64,000 nt of DNA from assembly GCF_002101965.1 (NCBI RefSeq), contig NZ_LQQA01000015.1, forward strand, positions 248,001 to 312,000, given 5' to 3'. Position numbers and translations under genes: made by a program. The notes below the pieces were generated by a model, which worked only from the letters and a program-made list of their open reading frames with translations, did not search any database and was not told the origin of the DNA. The stretch is from Mycolicibacterium wolinskyi (GTDB lineage: Bacteria; Actinomycetota; Actinomycetes; Mycobacteriales; Mycobacteriaceae). Shown piece after piece: positions 9,033 to 18,369 of the stretch (positions are counted from its first letter, which is position 1; each line of letters starts with the position of its first letter).

Positions 9033-9044
9033 GTGATATATAAG
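9033..9044. promoter_or_regulatory. Candidate GntR operator upstream of sdaA
   Basis: GTGATATATAAG is centred 64 bases upstream of the sdaA start. It matches the regional consensus CTRATATAYYAG in its TGATATAT core but has one weak half. It lies between the folC stop and sdaA, so sdaA can be regulated separately from folC. Confidence 0.5.
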
Positions 9045-9062
9045 TCTGCAAAAAATGGTAGG

Positions 9063-10442
9063 TCAGGCTGTGGGCGAGGTCAACACACGCCGAGGCGCGG
9101 GCCGGTCTGCCGCACCCGCAAGGGGGACGTCCACGGCGGCCAGGTGCAGGAACGATCCGGTCACCACGATGGGCCCGTCGCCCAGGTCCATGGCGGTCGC
9201 GATGGCCGCCACGGGATCGGCGACGGCGATCGCGCGGAGGCCGCGCGCACGAGCTCGTTCGGCCAGGCACGCGGCAGGAAGGGACGGTGCGATCGGGCCC
9301 GGGCCGTCCTCGGGTATCTGCGTGGCGACGATGTGGGCTGCGACGGGTGTGACGGCAGCCAACACCGACTGGAGGTCCTTGTCGGCCTTGCCGGCCAACA
9401 CCCAGGTGGCGCGCCGACCCGGATAGAGCGCGCGCACGGTGTCGACGAGCGCCATGAGTTTGACGTTGTTGTGCGCTCCGTCGAGGATCACGTCGCGGTC
9501 GTTCACGACGTGGCGCTCGAACCTGCCGGGCAGCCAGGCCCGGGCCAGGCCGGTGCGCACCGCGGACTGATCGAGCGTCCACGCATCGCGGGCCGCGAGA
9601 TAACGCGCGGCCCGCAGCGCAAGGGCTGCGTTCACGCCTTGATGGCGTCCTTGCAGCCCCAGCCGAAAATCGCCCGCGTCGGTGTGCAGCACGGTGCCGT
9701 CCGGGCCCACCGCGCAGGAAACATGCTGTGGGTCAAGGAGGTCCAGGGAGCATCGGCGTACGTGTGCCGTGGCGGCGATCGTATCCCGGACGCTGGCCTG
9801 AGGATGGCGCAAGACGACTCCGTGGCCGTCGGTGGGCAAGATTCCTGCTTTGTGCGTGGCGATTTCGGCCACGGTCTCGCCCAGCAGGCGCGTGTGATCG
9901 ATGCCGATCCGGGTGATCACGGCCAGCTTGTCGGGCCGCGTGATCGTATTGGTTGCATCGAGCAACCCACCGATGCCGGTTTCGATGACCGCGTAATCGA
10001 GCGATCTGGCCGCGAACGTACTGAACGCGACCGCATTGGCGGCTTCGAAGAATGTTGGTGTGCTCAACGATGTCCGGGCCACCGCGTCGACAGCCGGGAC
10101 GAGGCCGCGGACAGTGGCGACGAACTCCATGGGTGGCAACGGGACCCCATCGATCTGGACCCGCTCGAGAATTGAACGCACATGCGGAGAGACATGGGTG
10201 CCGACGCGAAAGCCGTGCGCCATCAAGATGCTCGACACGAACGCGCAGACCGAGCCCTTGCCTGCGGTACCGGCCACGTGGACGGTGCGCAGGGCGTCTT
10301 GCGGTGAACCCAGTCGACGAAACAACGCGGCCGCGCGAGACAAGCCGACGCTCTTCGAGCCTCTTGGGAGCCGGTACAGGTAATCGCTCGCAGCCCCGAG
10401 CGTTGGTAGGTCGGCCGCCTCGCGGCGAAGAAACCCGGTCAT
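9063..10442 (-). CDS. folC: Folylpolyglutamate / dihydrofolate synthase
   Basis: 459 aa, Mur-ligase superfamily. The ATP-binding loop is GTAGKGSVCAF near residues 58-68, and the THVSPHVRSILERVQIDG segment is typical of FolC. The enzyme adds glutamate to dihydropteroate and/or polyglutamylates THF in the cytosol. Folate-linked demethylases use polyglutamylated THF well, which fits the surrounding methyl-group catabolism. Its start is 78 bases from that of pabAB, with two palindromic operator copies between the two divergent genes. Mycobacteria carry another folC next to valS, so this is likely a second, pathway-dedicated copy (inference). Confidence 0.9.
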   Translation of the reverse strand: MTGFLRREAADLPTLGAASDYLYRLPRGSKSVGLSRAAALFRRLGSPQDALRTVHVAGTAGKGSVCAFVSSILMAHGFRVGTHVSPHVRSILERVQIDGVPLPPMEFVATVRGLVPAVDAVARTSLSTPTFFEAANAVAFSTFAARSLDYAVIETGIGGLLDATNTITRPDKLAVITRIGIDHTRLLGETVAEIATHKAGILPTDGHGVVLRHPQASVRDTIAATAHVRRCSLDLLDPQHVSCAVGPDGTVLHTDAGDFRLGLQGRHQGVNAALALRAARYLAARDAWTLDQSAVRTGLARAWLPGRFERHVVNDRDVILDGAHNNVKLMALVDTVRALYPGRRATWVLAGKADKDLQSVLAAVTPVAAHIVATQIPEDGPGPIAPSLPAACLAERARARGLRAIAVADPVAAIATAMDLGDGPIVVTGSFLHLAAVDVPLAGAADRPAPRRVLTSPTA

Positions 10443-10451
10443 GGGGCAATT

Positions 10452-10486
10452 CTAATATACTAGTCAATCATCAGTTGATATATTAG
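10452..10486. promoter_or_regulatory. Double candidate GntR operator between folC and pabAB
   Basis: Two copies of the palindrome lie in the 77-base divergent spacer: CTAATATACTAG (10452-10463) and TTGATATATTAG (10475-10486), with centres 23 bp apart, about two helical turns. The same first copy and the same spacing recur upstream of mscR. Binding would control both the folC and pabAB promoters. Confidence 0.65.
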
Positions 10487-10519
10487 TCGCATGATCACCG
10501 GAGCTCAGGAGCGTCACCG

Positions 10520-12655
10520 ATGGTCCAGACGCTGCTGATCGACAACTACGACTCGTTCACGTACAACTTGGCCGAGTTGCTGACCAAGGTGAACGGACAT
10601 GCGCCGGTCGTCGTGACCAACGATGCGCCATGGAATTCTCTGGACCTTCACGCTTTCGACAACATCGTGGTATCGCCCGGCCCGGGGAGTCCGACCGTTG
10701 CCGCGGACTTCGGCATCTCCGAGCAGGTGATGAACGGGTCGGGATTGCCGGTGCTCGGGGTGTGCCTGGGGCACCAGGGACTGTGTTCGGCGTTCGGCGC
10801 TCGGATCGTGCGGGCCCCTCACCCGATGCACGGCAGGCTTTCGCGGATCCGTCACGCCGGGCGCGACCTGTTCGCGGGGCTGCCCTGCCCGATGTCGGTC
10901 GTGCGCTATCACTCACTCGTCGCCGTGGGTCTGCCCGATGAACTCGAAGTTCTGGCACGCACCGACGACGGACTCGTGATGGGTGTGCGGCATCGTGACA
11001 GGCCGCTGTGGGGTGTGCAGTTCCATCCGGAATCCATCGCCGCAGAACACGGCGAAACCCTCTTGGCCAACTTCCGTGATCTCAGTGTCGCGGCCAACGC
11101 CGCCGGCCGGCCCAAGAGGACGACTTCGGTTCCGTATGAGCAGGCACGCCAGTCGCTGCCGACGCCCACGGATTTCGTTGTCACGCACCGACGTCTCGAG
11201 TGCGAACCGGACCCGGGGCGCCTGTACCGGAAGCTGTTCGCGGGGCGCCGCGGCGCGTTCTGGCTCGACCGGAGATCCGCTGAGCCAGGCTGCCGCTACA
11301 CGGTGATGGGCGACGCCACGGGCCCGCGCGCCGAATACCTCACCTACGACGTCGCGACCCGCCAGGTGAGTACCGAGTCCCGGGGTGTGACAACGGTGCG
11401 TCGAGTCTCGTCGCTGTTCGACCATCTGAAACTCACGCTGCTAGATCGTGCGGTACGTCGTGACCCGGACTTGCCGTTCGACTTCCACCTCGGCTACGTG
11501 GGCTATTTGGGTTATGAACTCAAAGCCGAGACGGGCGGCAGCCCCGCGCACCATTCGCCATATCCCGATGCTGCGCTCGTGTTCGCCGACCGGGCCGTGG
11601 TGATCGATCACGAAAACCATTGCAGCTTTCTGCTTTCGATGAGCGACGACGACGCTCAGTGGTGCGACCGGACTGCCGCGGCACTGCTCGCCGCCGGACG
11701 GCCGGCCGATCGAGGCGTCGGCACGGAGGTGATCGCCGGGAGGAAAGACACCCCGATCGCGTTGCGACTCGGCGCCGACGAGTATCGCGCCAGAATCGAA
11801 GAAAGCCTGGATCTGATCAGGGCCGGCCAAACATACGAGGTGTGCCTGACCACCACGGCGCGGTTCGACCGCGCGGTCGATCATCTGGCGGTTTTCGATC
11901 GCGTGCGCGCACTGAACCCGGTGCCGCACGCGGCCCTGCTCGAGTTTCCCGGCATCGCGGTGATCAGCGCATCGCCAGAGCGGTTCGTTCGGATTCGGCC
12001 GGATCGCAGCATCGAGTCGAAACCGATCAAAGGCACCCGGCCCAGAGGCGACACGCCCGCAGCGGATCGTGCGCTGAGCGCGGCGCTGTATGCCAGCGAG
12101 AAGGAGCGCGCCGAGAATCTGATGATCGTCGATCTGGTGCGCAACGACCTGTCTCGCGTGTGTGAGCCGGGATCGGTCGACGTCCCGCGACTGTTCGACG
12201 TGGAGACGTACGCGTCTGTCCATCAATTGGTGTCAACGGTGCGCGGCGTCCTACGCGGCGATGCTCATCCGGTCGATGCGCTTCGTGCGCTGTTTCCGGC
12301 CGGTTCGATGACCGGTGCGCCCAAGGTGCGGACGATGGAAATCCTCGATCGGCTTGAGGCGGCACCGCGCGGCGTGTACTCCGGTGCGCTCGGTTACCTG
12401 TCGCTGTCGGGCGCTGTCGACCTGTCGGTCGTGATTCGAACCATGGTGGCGAGCGCCTCTGGCGTCGAATTCGGTGTCGGCGGAGCGATCACCGCGTTGT
12501 CTGATCCCACCGAGGAGTACGCCGAGATTCTCGTGAAAGCTGTGTCCTCGCAACGTGTTCTGACAGACGAGGCGCCGTCGCGTCCATCCGGCGAGTTCGG
12601 GCCGTCGCCGCAACAGGCGCAGCCCGACTGGCACTTGACCGCCGACCGCGTGTGA
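10520..12655 (+). CDS. pabB: Aminodeoxychorismate synthase, fused PabA-PabB
   Basis: 711 aa. Residues 1-190 are a class I glutamine amidotransferase (DNYDSFTYNL; nucleophile Cys82 in GVCLGHQ; His169 and Glu171 in VQFHPES). Residues about 210-690 are the chorismate-binding domain. The motif PIKGTRPRG places Lys504 where PabB enzymes have their nucleophilic lysine and anthranilate synthases have alanine, so this is p-aminobenzoate rather than tryptophan synthesis. It converts chorismate plus glutamine to aminodeoxychorismate for folate. CAGGAG precedes the ATG. It faces folC across a shared operator pair, and the next gene starts 65 bases downstream on the same strand. Confidence 0.92.
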   Translation: MVQTLLIDNYDSFTYNLAELLTKVNGHAPVVVTNDAPWNSLDLHAFDNIVVSPGPGSPTVAADFGISEQVMNGSGLPVLGVCLGHQGLCSAFGARIVRAPHPMHGRLSRIRHAGRDLFAGLPCPMSVVRYHSLVAVGLPDELEVLARTDDGLVMGVRHRDRPLWGVQFHPESIAAEHGETLLANFRDLSVAANAAGRPKRTTSVPYEQARQSLPTPTDFVVTHRRLECEPDPGRLYRKLFAGRRGAFWLDRRSAEPGCRYTVMGDATGPRAEYLTYDVATRQVSTESRGVTTVRRVSSLFDHLKLTLLDRAVRRDPDLPFDFHLGYVGYLGYELKAETGGSPAHHSPYPDAALVFADRAVVIDHENHCSFLLSMSDDDAQWCDRTAAALLAAGRPADRGVGTEVIAGRKDTPIALRLGADEYRARIEESLDLIRAGQTYEVCLTTTARFDRAVDHLAVFDRVRALNPVPHAALLEFPGIAVISASPERFVRIRPDRSIESKPIKGTRPRGDTPAADRALSAALYASEKERAENLMIVDLVRNDLSRVCEPGSVDVPRLFDVETYASVHQLVSTVRGVLRGDAHPVDALRALFPAGSMTGAPKVRTMEILDRLEAAPRGVYSGALGYLSLSGAVDLSVVIRTMVASASGVEFGVGGAITALSDPTEEYAEILVKAVSSQRVLTDEAPSRPSGEFGPSPQQAQPDWHLTADRV

Positions 12656-12672
12656 CATACATTACTCACATG

Positions 12673-12705
12673 TTGACGTGTTAGAGAGCACGACAAATAT
12701 TTCAG
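12673..12705. promoter_or_regulatory. Degenerate copies of the regional palindrome
   Basis: CAAATATTTCAG (12694-12705) matches the regional consensus at 10 of 12 positions, and TTGACGTGTTAG (12673-12684) matches the 10475 site at 9 of 12. They lie just before the ribosome site of the next gene. The matches are weaker than elsewhere, so binding is uncertain. Confidence 0.3.
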
Positions 12706-12719
12706 AAGGTCAATCTGGT

Positions 12720-14768
12720 ATGACAACGCAGCTCATCGACCCGCTCCTGCAGCCCTTTCAGCTGAAGAACATCACTCTGCGTAACCGGGTGGTGAGCACG
12801 TCGCACGAGCCGTCCTACACCGAGGACGGCATGCCCAAGCGCCGTTATCGCCTCTACCACGAGGAGAAGGCCAAGGGCGGGGTCTCGCTGACGATGATGG
12901 GCGGGTCGGCGGTGGTCGCACCCGACAGTCCAGCGGCCTTCGGCAACCTGCACGTGTACAAGGACGAGATCGTGCCGTGGCTGCGCGAGTTGGCCTACGG
13001 CGTGCATGAAAACGGCGCAGCGGTCATGTGCCAGATCACCCATCTCGGCCGTCGCACGAGCAATTACGACGGTGACTGGCTGCCGGTCATCGCGCCGTCG
13101 GCGATACGTGAACCGGCCCATCGCTCGTTTCCCAAAGTGGCCGAGGAATGGGATATGGACCGCATCGTGCGCGCCTATGCCGACGCCACCGCGCGCTGCC
13201 GGGAAGCCGGACTCGACGGCATCGAACTCGAGGCCTACACGCACCTGTTGGACGCGTTCTGGTCGCCGCTGACCAACCATCGCGACGACGAGTACGGCAG
13301 GGGTAGCCTTGAAGACCGGCTTCGCTTCCCGCTGAGGGTGATTCGCGCGGTACGCGAAGCGGCGGGGCCGGATTTCGCCGTCGGTGTCCGCATGTCGCTC
13401 GACGAGAACGAGCCCGGTGGTCTGCGCTATGACGAGGGTCTGGAGATCGCCAAGCGTGTGGTGGCCGAGGGCATCGACTTCATCAGTGTGATCAAGGGTT
13501 ACATGGCCAGCGATGAAGCCCTTTCGCGGGTCATCCCGCCGATGGGCACGCCCGTTGCGCCGCATCTGGAATTCGCCGGCCAGGTCAAGCAGGCGCTGTC
13601 GATTCCGGTCATGCATGCGGCACGCATCAACGACGTCGCCACGGCGCGGCATGCCATTCGCGATGGGCTGCTCGACCTCGTCGGAATGACACGCGCCCAC
13701 ATCGCAGATCCGCACATCGTCGCGAAAATCCAGGCGGGCGAGGAAGACCGCATTCGCCCCTGCGTCGGTGCCAGCTACTGCCTCGACGAGATCTATCAGA
13801 ACCGTGACGCGAAGTGCGTGCACAACGCGTCGACCGGGCGGGAAGACCGCATGCCGCATCACATTCCCGCGGCCACCGGACCGGCACGGACGGCGGTGGT
13901 CATCGGGGCGGGGCCGGCCGGCCTGGAAGCCGCTCGCGTACTTGGCGAACGTGGCCACCGGGTGACCGTGTTCGAGGCGGCTGATGCGCCGGGTGGCCAG
14001 ATCCGCCTGGCCGCCTCCGCTCCGCGGCGGCGCGATCTCATCAGCATCATCGACTGGCGACTGGCCGAGTGCAAGCTGCTCGACGTCGACATCCGGACCA
14101 ACACGTACGCCGACGTCGACGAGGTTATGGCCGAGAACCCCGATGTCGTGGTGGTCGCGACCGGAGGCCTCCCGAACGGCGAATTCCTCACCGAGGGAGC
14201 GGGTTTGGTCACCGACGCCTGGGACGTGCTGTGCGGGGCGGTGCGACCACGCGGGCAGGTGCTGTTCTATGACGACAACGGCGGGCACCCCGGTATGGAT
14301 GCGGCTGAAGTGCTCGCCAACAGTGGCGCGCAGGTCGAGTTCGTCACGCCGGAGCGGATTTTGGCGCCCGATGTGGGCGGCGTGAACTATCCCGGCTACT
14401 TCAAGGTTTTCGCCGAACGCGATGTGCGGGTGACCCTCAACGAGCGCCTCACTGGCGTGCGCCGTAAAGGCGGCCGCCTAGAGGTGGATCTGCACAACGA
14501 ATACGCCCACGCAACACGGCAGCGTGTTGTCGATCATGTCGTCGTCGAGCACGGGACGTTGCCGTCCGACGATCTCTATTTCTCACTGGTGGGCGGGTCG
14601 TCGAATCTCGGCGAGGTGGATCAACAGGCCCTGCTCGATCTCCGTCCGCAGGAAGTCGTCCGCAATCCAGAAGGCGGCTACCAGCTTTTCCGGATCGGTG
14701 ACGCCGTCGCCAGTCGCAACATTCACGCGGCGATCTATGACGCGTTCCGGCTGTGCATCGTTCTGTGA
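12720..14768 (+). CDS. DgcA-like NADH:flavin oxidoreductase (N-demethylase)
   Basis: 682 aa from ATG 12720 (AGAAGG ten bases upstream); an earlier GTG frame extension has no support. Residues 1-370 are an old-yellow-enzyme barrel (FMN), and residues about 390-680 an FAD/NAD domain (VVIGAGPAGLEAARVLG). This is the trimethylamine dehydrogenase / dimethylglycine demethylase DgcA / N-methylproline demethylase group. The cluster motif reads C348-VGASY-C354-x11-C366: the position of the second cysteine of the usual four is Ala351. Family and context suggest oxidative N-demethylation of dimethylglycine or a related N-methyl compound, releasing formaldehyde for the mscR gene downstream. The usual DgcB partner is not in the window, and the dimethylglycine oxidase at 28.7 kb could make it redundant for that substrate. 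Confidence 0.75.
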   Translation: MTTQLIDPLLQPFQLKNITLRNRVVSTSHEPSYTEDGMPKRRYRLYHEEKAKGGVSLTMMGGSAVVAPDSPAAFGNLHVYKDEIVPWLRELAYGVHENGAAVMCQITHLGRRTSNYDGDWLPVIAPSAIREPAHRSFPKVAEEWDMDRIVRAYADATARCREAGLDGIELEAYTHLLDAFWSPLTNHRDDEYGRGSLEDRLRFPLRVIRAVREAAGPDFAVGVRMSLDENEPGGLRYDEGLEIAKRVVAEGIDFISVIKGYMASDEALSRVIPPMGTPVAPHLEFAGQVKQALSIPVMHAARINDVATARHAIRDGLLDLVGMTRAHIADPHIVAKIQAGEEDRIRPCVGASYCLDEIYQNRDAKCVHNASTGREDRMPHHIPAATGPARTAVVIGAGPAGLEAARVLGERGHRVTVFEAADAPGGQIRLAASAPRRRDLISIIDWRLAECKLLDVDIRTNTYADVDEVMAENPDVVVVATGGLPNGEFLTEGAGLVTDAWDVLCGAVRPRGQVLFYDDNGGHPGMDAAEVLANSGAQVEFVTPERILAPDVGGVNYPGYFKVFAERDVRVTLNERLTGVRRKGGRLEVDLHNEYAHATRQRVVDHVVVEHGTLPSDDLYFSLVGGSSNLGEVDQQALLDLRPQEVVRNPEGGYQLFRIGDAVASRNIHAAIYDAFRLCIVL

Positions 14769-14790
14769 TCGTTCGCCGGTAAGGCGACAA

Positions 14791-14825
14791 CTAATATACT
14801 AGACATTAACGGACTGATATAGCAG
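14791..14825. promoter_or_regulatory. Double candidate GntR operator upstream of mscR
   Basis: CTAATATACTAG (14791-14802) and CTGATATAGCAG (14814-14825), centres 23 bp apart. The first copy is identical to the folC/pabAB copy and the spacing is the same. They lie 105-140 bases upstream of the mscR ATG, a normal operator distance. Confidence 0.65.
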
Positions 14826-14930
14826 ACTGTGCTGTATTGCCACCGAGCATGCTTTGGCGGATCCCGTCCGGGCCGCTGTCCATCACCGGTACTTGCGGCT
14901 CGAATCGCTGCACGAACAAGGAGTGTTCCC

Positions 14931-16016
14931 ATGCCACAACAAGTTCGAGGCGTCATCGCCCGCTCGAAGGGCGCGCCCGTTGAGGTTGCCACCATCACGA
15001 TTCCCGATCCCGGGCCCGGTGAAGTGGTGGTGCGGGTGCAGGCCTGCGGCGTGTGCCATACCGACCTCACCTACCGCGAAGGCGGGATCAACGACGAGTT
15101 CCCGTTCCTGCTCGGTCACGAGGCTGCCGGCGTCGTTGAAGAAGTCGGAACCGGGGTCAGCTCCGTCGCTGTCGGCGACTTCGTGATCCTCAATTGGCGC
15201 GCGGTGTGCGGTCAGTGCCGGGCCTGTAAGCGAGGCCGCCCGCAGTACTGCTTCGACACCCACAACGCCGCGCAGAAAATGACCTTGGGCGACGGCACCG
15301 AGTTGACTCCCGCTCTGGGGATCGGTGCGTTCGCTGAGAAGACCCTGGTCCATGCGGGCCAGTGCACCAAGGTCGATCCCGACGCCGACCCCGCGGTGGT
15401 GGGCCTACTGGGCTGTGGTGTGATGGCCGGGCTCGGTGCCGCGGTCAACACCGGCAACGTCTCTCGCGGCGATTCGGTCGCGGTCATCGGCTGTGGCGGC
15501 GTCGGTGACGCCGCGATCATGGGGGCTCGTCTTGCCGGTGCGGGCACGATCATCGCGATCGACCGCGACCCGCGAAAGTTGGAGTGGGCCAAGGAACTCG
15601 GTGCCACACACACCGTCAATGCGACCGAGGCCGACACGGTTGAGGCAGTCCAAGAGCTGACCGGCGGGTTCGGCGCCGACGTGGTGATCGATGCGGTGGG
15701 CCGCCCGGAAACGTGGAAACAGGCGTTCTACGCTCGCGACCTGGCCGGAACGGTGGTGCTGGTCGGCGTGCCGACCCCGGACATGACGCTGGACATGCCG
15801 TTGATCGACTTCTTTTCTCGCGGTGGGGCATTGAAGTCGTCGTGGTATGGCGACTGCCTGCCCGAACGGGATTTCCCGACCCTGGTGGATCTCTATCAAC
15901 AGGGTCGGCTGCCGCTGGAGCGCTTTGTCTCCGAACGGATCAAGCTCGATGAGGTCGAAGACGCTTTCCACACGATGCACGAGGGCAAGGTGTTGCGTTC
16001 GGTGGTCGTGCTGTGA
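14931..16016 (+). CDS. mscR: S-(hydroxymethyl)mycothiol dehydrogenase
   Basis: 361 aa from ATG 14931, with AAGGAG upstream. Zinc-dependent alcohol dehydrogenase of the class III type: catalytic zinc ligands Cys42 (ACGVCHTD) and His63 (LLGHEAAG), structural zinc cysteines 93, 96, 99 and 107, and a Rossmann fold ([11 protein letters not shown]). It oxidises the spontaneous formaldehyde-mycothiol adduct to S-formylmycothiol with NAD. The order mscR then MBL-fold gene is the same as Rv2259-Rv2260 of M. tuberculosis. In this locus it would remove formaldehyde made by the betaine monooxygenase and by any uncoupled demethylase. Confidence 0.92.
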   Translation: MPQQVRGVIARSKGAPVEVATITIPDPGPGEVVVRVQACGVCHTDLTYREGGINDEFPFLLGHEAAGVVEEVGTGVSSVAVGDFVILNWRAVCGQCRACKRGRPQYCFDTHNAAQKMTLGDGTELTPALGIGAFAEKTLVHAGQCTKVDPDADPAVVGLLGCGVMAGLGAAVNTGNVSRGDSVAVIGCGGVGDAAIMGARLAGAGTIIAIDRDPRKLEWAKELGATHTVNATEADTVEAVQELTGGFGADVVIDAVGRPETWKQAFYARDLAGTVVLVGVPTPDMTLDMPLIDFFSRGGALKSSWYGDCLPERDFPTLVDLYQQGRLPLERFVSERIKLDEVEDAFHTMHEGKVLRSVVVL

Positions 16017-16645
16017 GCGGCACGCTTCGCATCGACCGCGTCGTCACCTCGGGGACCTTCAGCCTCGATGGCGGGACGTGGGATGTCGACAACAACGTCT
16101 GGGTCGTCGGCGATGACGACGAGGTCGTCATCGTCGACGCCGCGCACACCGCGGGCCAGATCGTCGAAGCCGTGGCCGGACGCAACGTCGTCGCGGTGGT
16201 GGTCACGCACGGCCATGACGATCATGTCACGGTCGCGCCGGAACTGGCGCACACCCTGCATGCGCCGATCCTTCTGCATCCCGGTGATGACATGTTGTGG
16301 AAGGCCAGCCATCCCGAGGAGAAGTACTGGAATCTTGACGCCGATCAGCGCATCGGCGTCGCCGGTACCGAGATCCAGGTAATCCACACACCGGGGCACT
16401 CACCGGGTTCTGTGTGCCTGTACCTGCCCGAGGCGGGTGAGCTGTTCTCCGGTGACACGTTGTTCAACGGTGGCCCGGGCGCGACCGGACGCTCCTACAG
16501 CGACTTTCCGACAATCATCGATTCCATCCGGTCGTCGCTGTTGACCTTGCCCGAGGACACGCGTGTGCACACCGGTCACGGTGACCACACTACGATCGGT
16601 TCCGAGGCGCCCCACTTGGCCGAGTGGATCGCGCGGGGGCACTGA
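16013..16645 (+). CDS. Metallo-beta-lactamase-fold hydrolase paired with mscR
   Basis: 210 aa. The GTG start overlaps the mscR stop by four bases. The metal motif THGHDDH (His66, His68, Asp70, His71) is present, with later ligands in HTPGHSPGS and HTGHGDHT. Glyoxalase-II-like enzymes of this size hydrolyse thioesters. Coupling to mscR makes S-formylmycothiol hydrolysis to formate and mycothiol a reasonable guess, not proven by sequence. It corresponds by position to Rv2260. Confidence 0.85.
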   Translation: MSGTLRIDRVVTSGTFSLDGGTWDVDNNVWVVGDDDEVVIVDAAHTAGQIVEAVAGRNVVAVVVTHGHDDHVTVAPELAHTLHAPILLHPGDDMLWKASHPEEKYWNLDADQRIGVAGTEIQVIHTPGHSPGSVCLYLPEAGELFSGDTLFNGGPGATGRSYSDFPTIIDSIRSSLLTLPEDTRVHTGHGDHTTIGSEAPHLAEWIARGH

Positions 16646-16726
16646 GACTCTCGGCCATCGGCGCAACGGATTCGACTGTCCACCAGTCGCGTCGCGGGAA
16701 CGCCGGAGCACCGCGCCCATACGACG

Positions 16727-17395
16727 TCAGAACATCTTGCGGATGTCGTCCTCGAACTCGCGGACGTGCGCTTCGGCCAGCGTTCGGGCGCGGGCGCCGT
16801 CGCGGTCCAGGATCGCTTGCAGAACCTCAGCTTGGCCGTGAACGTGGTGATCGAGATCGGGGAGACGTTCGTTGGCCAGGTTCCACATTCGCAGCGACAG
16901 ATCGAGGGTCTGCGTGAGGGTGTCGAGAAGGTAGGGGTTGTGCGCCATGCGGTGCACGGCGCGATGTACCGCGACGTCGAGGTTGAGCAGTGCGTCCGGA
17001 TCGGTGCACGCCTCCAATTCGTTGAGAAGTTCCCGTAGTTCGAGTCGTTCCTCATAGGTGGCCTCGCTCGCCGCGCGCTCGGCGGCCAGCCCTTCGAGGC
17101 GTTCCCGCATGTCGCACAGTGCCTCTAGATCCGTGGGATGCAAGTCAGCCGCAAAGCTGCCGCTGCGGGGGTAGACGACCACGAGTCTGCGGTATGCGAG
17201 CCGTTTTATCGCTTCGCGCACCGGCGTTCGCCCGACGCCGAGTTCGGCGGCGAGCTGCTCCTCTTCGATGGGGGCTCCCGGCGCGATCTCCAACGAGACG
17301 ATCTTGTCCCGGATGGCGTCGTAGGCCTGGTCGGACAGCAGTGGGCTGGAGCTGGATTGCTTGGCCGGCGTGCGGGCCGAGCGTGCACCGGCCAT
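16727..17395 (-). CDS. GntR-family regulator, FCD type
   Basis: 222 aa. Winged helix at about 18-85 with recognition helix VGRTPVREAIKRL; C-terminal FCD ligand-binding helices at about 95-215 with the metal-binding histidines (VHRAVHR, DHHVHGQ, EAHVREF). Its DNA-reading helix is nearly identical to those of the two GntR proteins at 24.8 and 25.6 kb, so all three may read related operators. It converges on the mscR operon and precedes the sox/folP end. No copy of the palindrome lies in front of it. Confidence 0.9.
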   Translation of the reverse strand: MAGARSARTPAKQSSSSPLLSDQAYDAIRDKIVSLEIAPGAPIEEEQLAAELGVGRTPVREAIKRLAYRRLVVVYPRSGSFAADLHPTDLEALCDMRERLEGLAAERAASEATYEERLELRELLNELEACTDPDALLNLDVAVHRAVHRMAHNPYLLDTLTQTLDLSLRMWNLANERLPDLDHHVHGQAEVLQAILDRDGARARTLAEAHVREFEDDIRKMF

Positions 17396-17457
17396 ACCGG
17401 GCCACCTCCTGCGAGATACACAGTGCGACTGAATTGAGATGTCAGAGACTACCGACG

Positions 17458-18352
17458 CTACATCAGTTGCGGATACTTCGGGGCGGCGGCTCGCGTTGCG
17501 TTCACCAGGCGCATGACGGCTACCGCGTCGACCGTGGCAGCCACATCGTGGACGCGCAAGATCGAGGCTCCCTGCTGCGCGGCGATCACCGCGGCCGCCA
17601 CCGAGGCCGGAAGGCGGTCGGCGACATCGCGGTCGGTGATCACGCCGAGCATGCTCTTACGTGACAGGCCGGCCATGACCGGGTAGCCGAGGTCGGCGAA
17701 CGAGCGCAGCGCGACGAGCAAGGACAGATTGTGTGTGAGGGTCTTGCCGAATCCGAAGCCGGGATCGATCACGATGTGTTCGGCAGCGATTCCCGCCGAC
17801 CGGCACACCTCGATCCGCGCGCGCAGGAATCGGTGGACCTGCCCGACCACGTTGTAGTAACTCGGTGCGGTCTGCATGGTTTCGGGCTCACCCTGCATGC
17901 ATCAGACAGACCGGTACCTGAAGGCCTGCCGCAGCTTCGAGGGCGCCCGGTCGCTGCAACGCACGGACATCGTTGATCATCACCGCTCCGGCGGCGACCG
18001 CTTCGCGCATCACTTCGGGGCGGGAGGTGTCGACGGAGATCGGCACGGAGCTCGTGCCCGCGAGAGCCTCGACGACCGGGATCACGCGATCGATCTCCTC
18101 GGCCACCGACGGCGGGCGAGATCCCGGTCGCGTGGACTCGCCTCCGATGTCGAGCATGTCGGCGCCCTCAGCGACGAGGCTGCGGGCGTAGTCGACCGCT
18201 TGCATTGGTCCGTCGAACCGCCCGCCGTCGTAGAACGAATCGGGAGTGACGTTGACGATGCCGCACACGAGCAGGTCGGCGCCGGCGAGGCGGCGGACGA
18301 GTCCGTCCCGGGTGCCGGAAAAGACTTGGGCGGCAGGTGGTGTAGGTGTCAT
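17458..18352 (-). pseudogene. folP: Dihydropteroate synthase, frameshifted
   Basis: The two halves of DHPS lie in different frames. The first (18352 to 17888, 154 aa) has the signatures VNVTPDSFYDGG and LDIGGESTRPG and ends VCLMHAG, stop. The second (17898 to 17458, 146 aa) starts MQGEPETMQ and carries DPGFGFGKT and GLSRKSML. The intact family motif is LMHMQG; here two bases (AT) are missing between CAT and GCAG, so the total length is not a multiple of three. With them restored the protein would be about 298 aa, a normal DHPS. The second ATG overlaps the first stop, so coupled synthesis of two half-proteins is conceivable. It lies 17 bases after soxG, same strand. Confidence 0.85.
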
Positions 18353-18369
18353 GGCGCAGCGTCCGGTGC

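Noticed and set aside
10520..12655. Anthranilate synthase (TrpE-TrpG fusion)
   Set aside because: The chorismate domain has Lys in PIKGT, the PabB signature, and folC lies next door; anthranilate synthases have PIAGT.
12678..12719. Upstream GTG start for the DgcA-like gene
   Set aside because: The extra 14 residues have no homology-like features, and the ribosome site AGAAGG is placed correctly only for ATG 12720.
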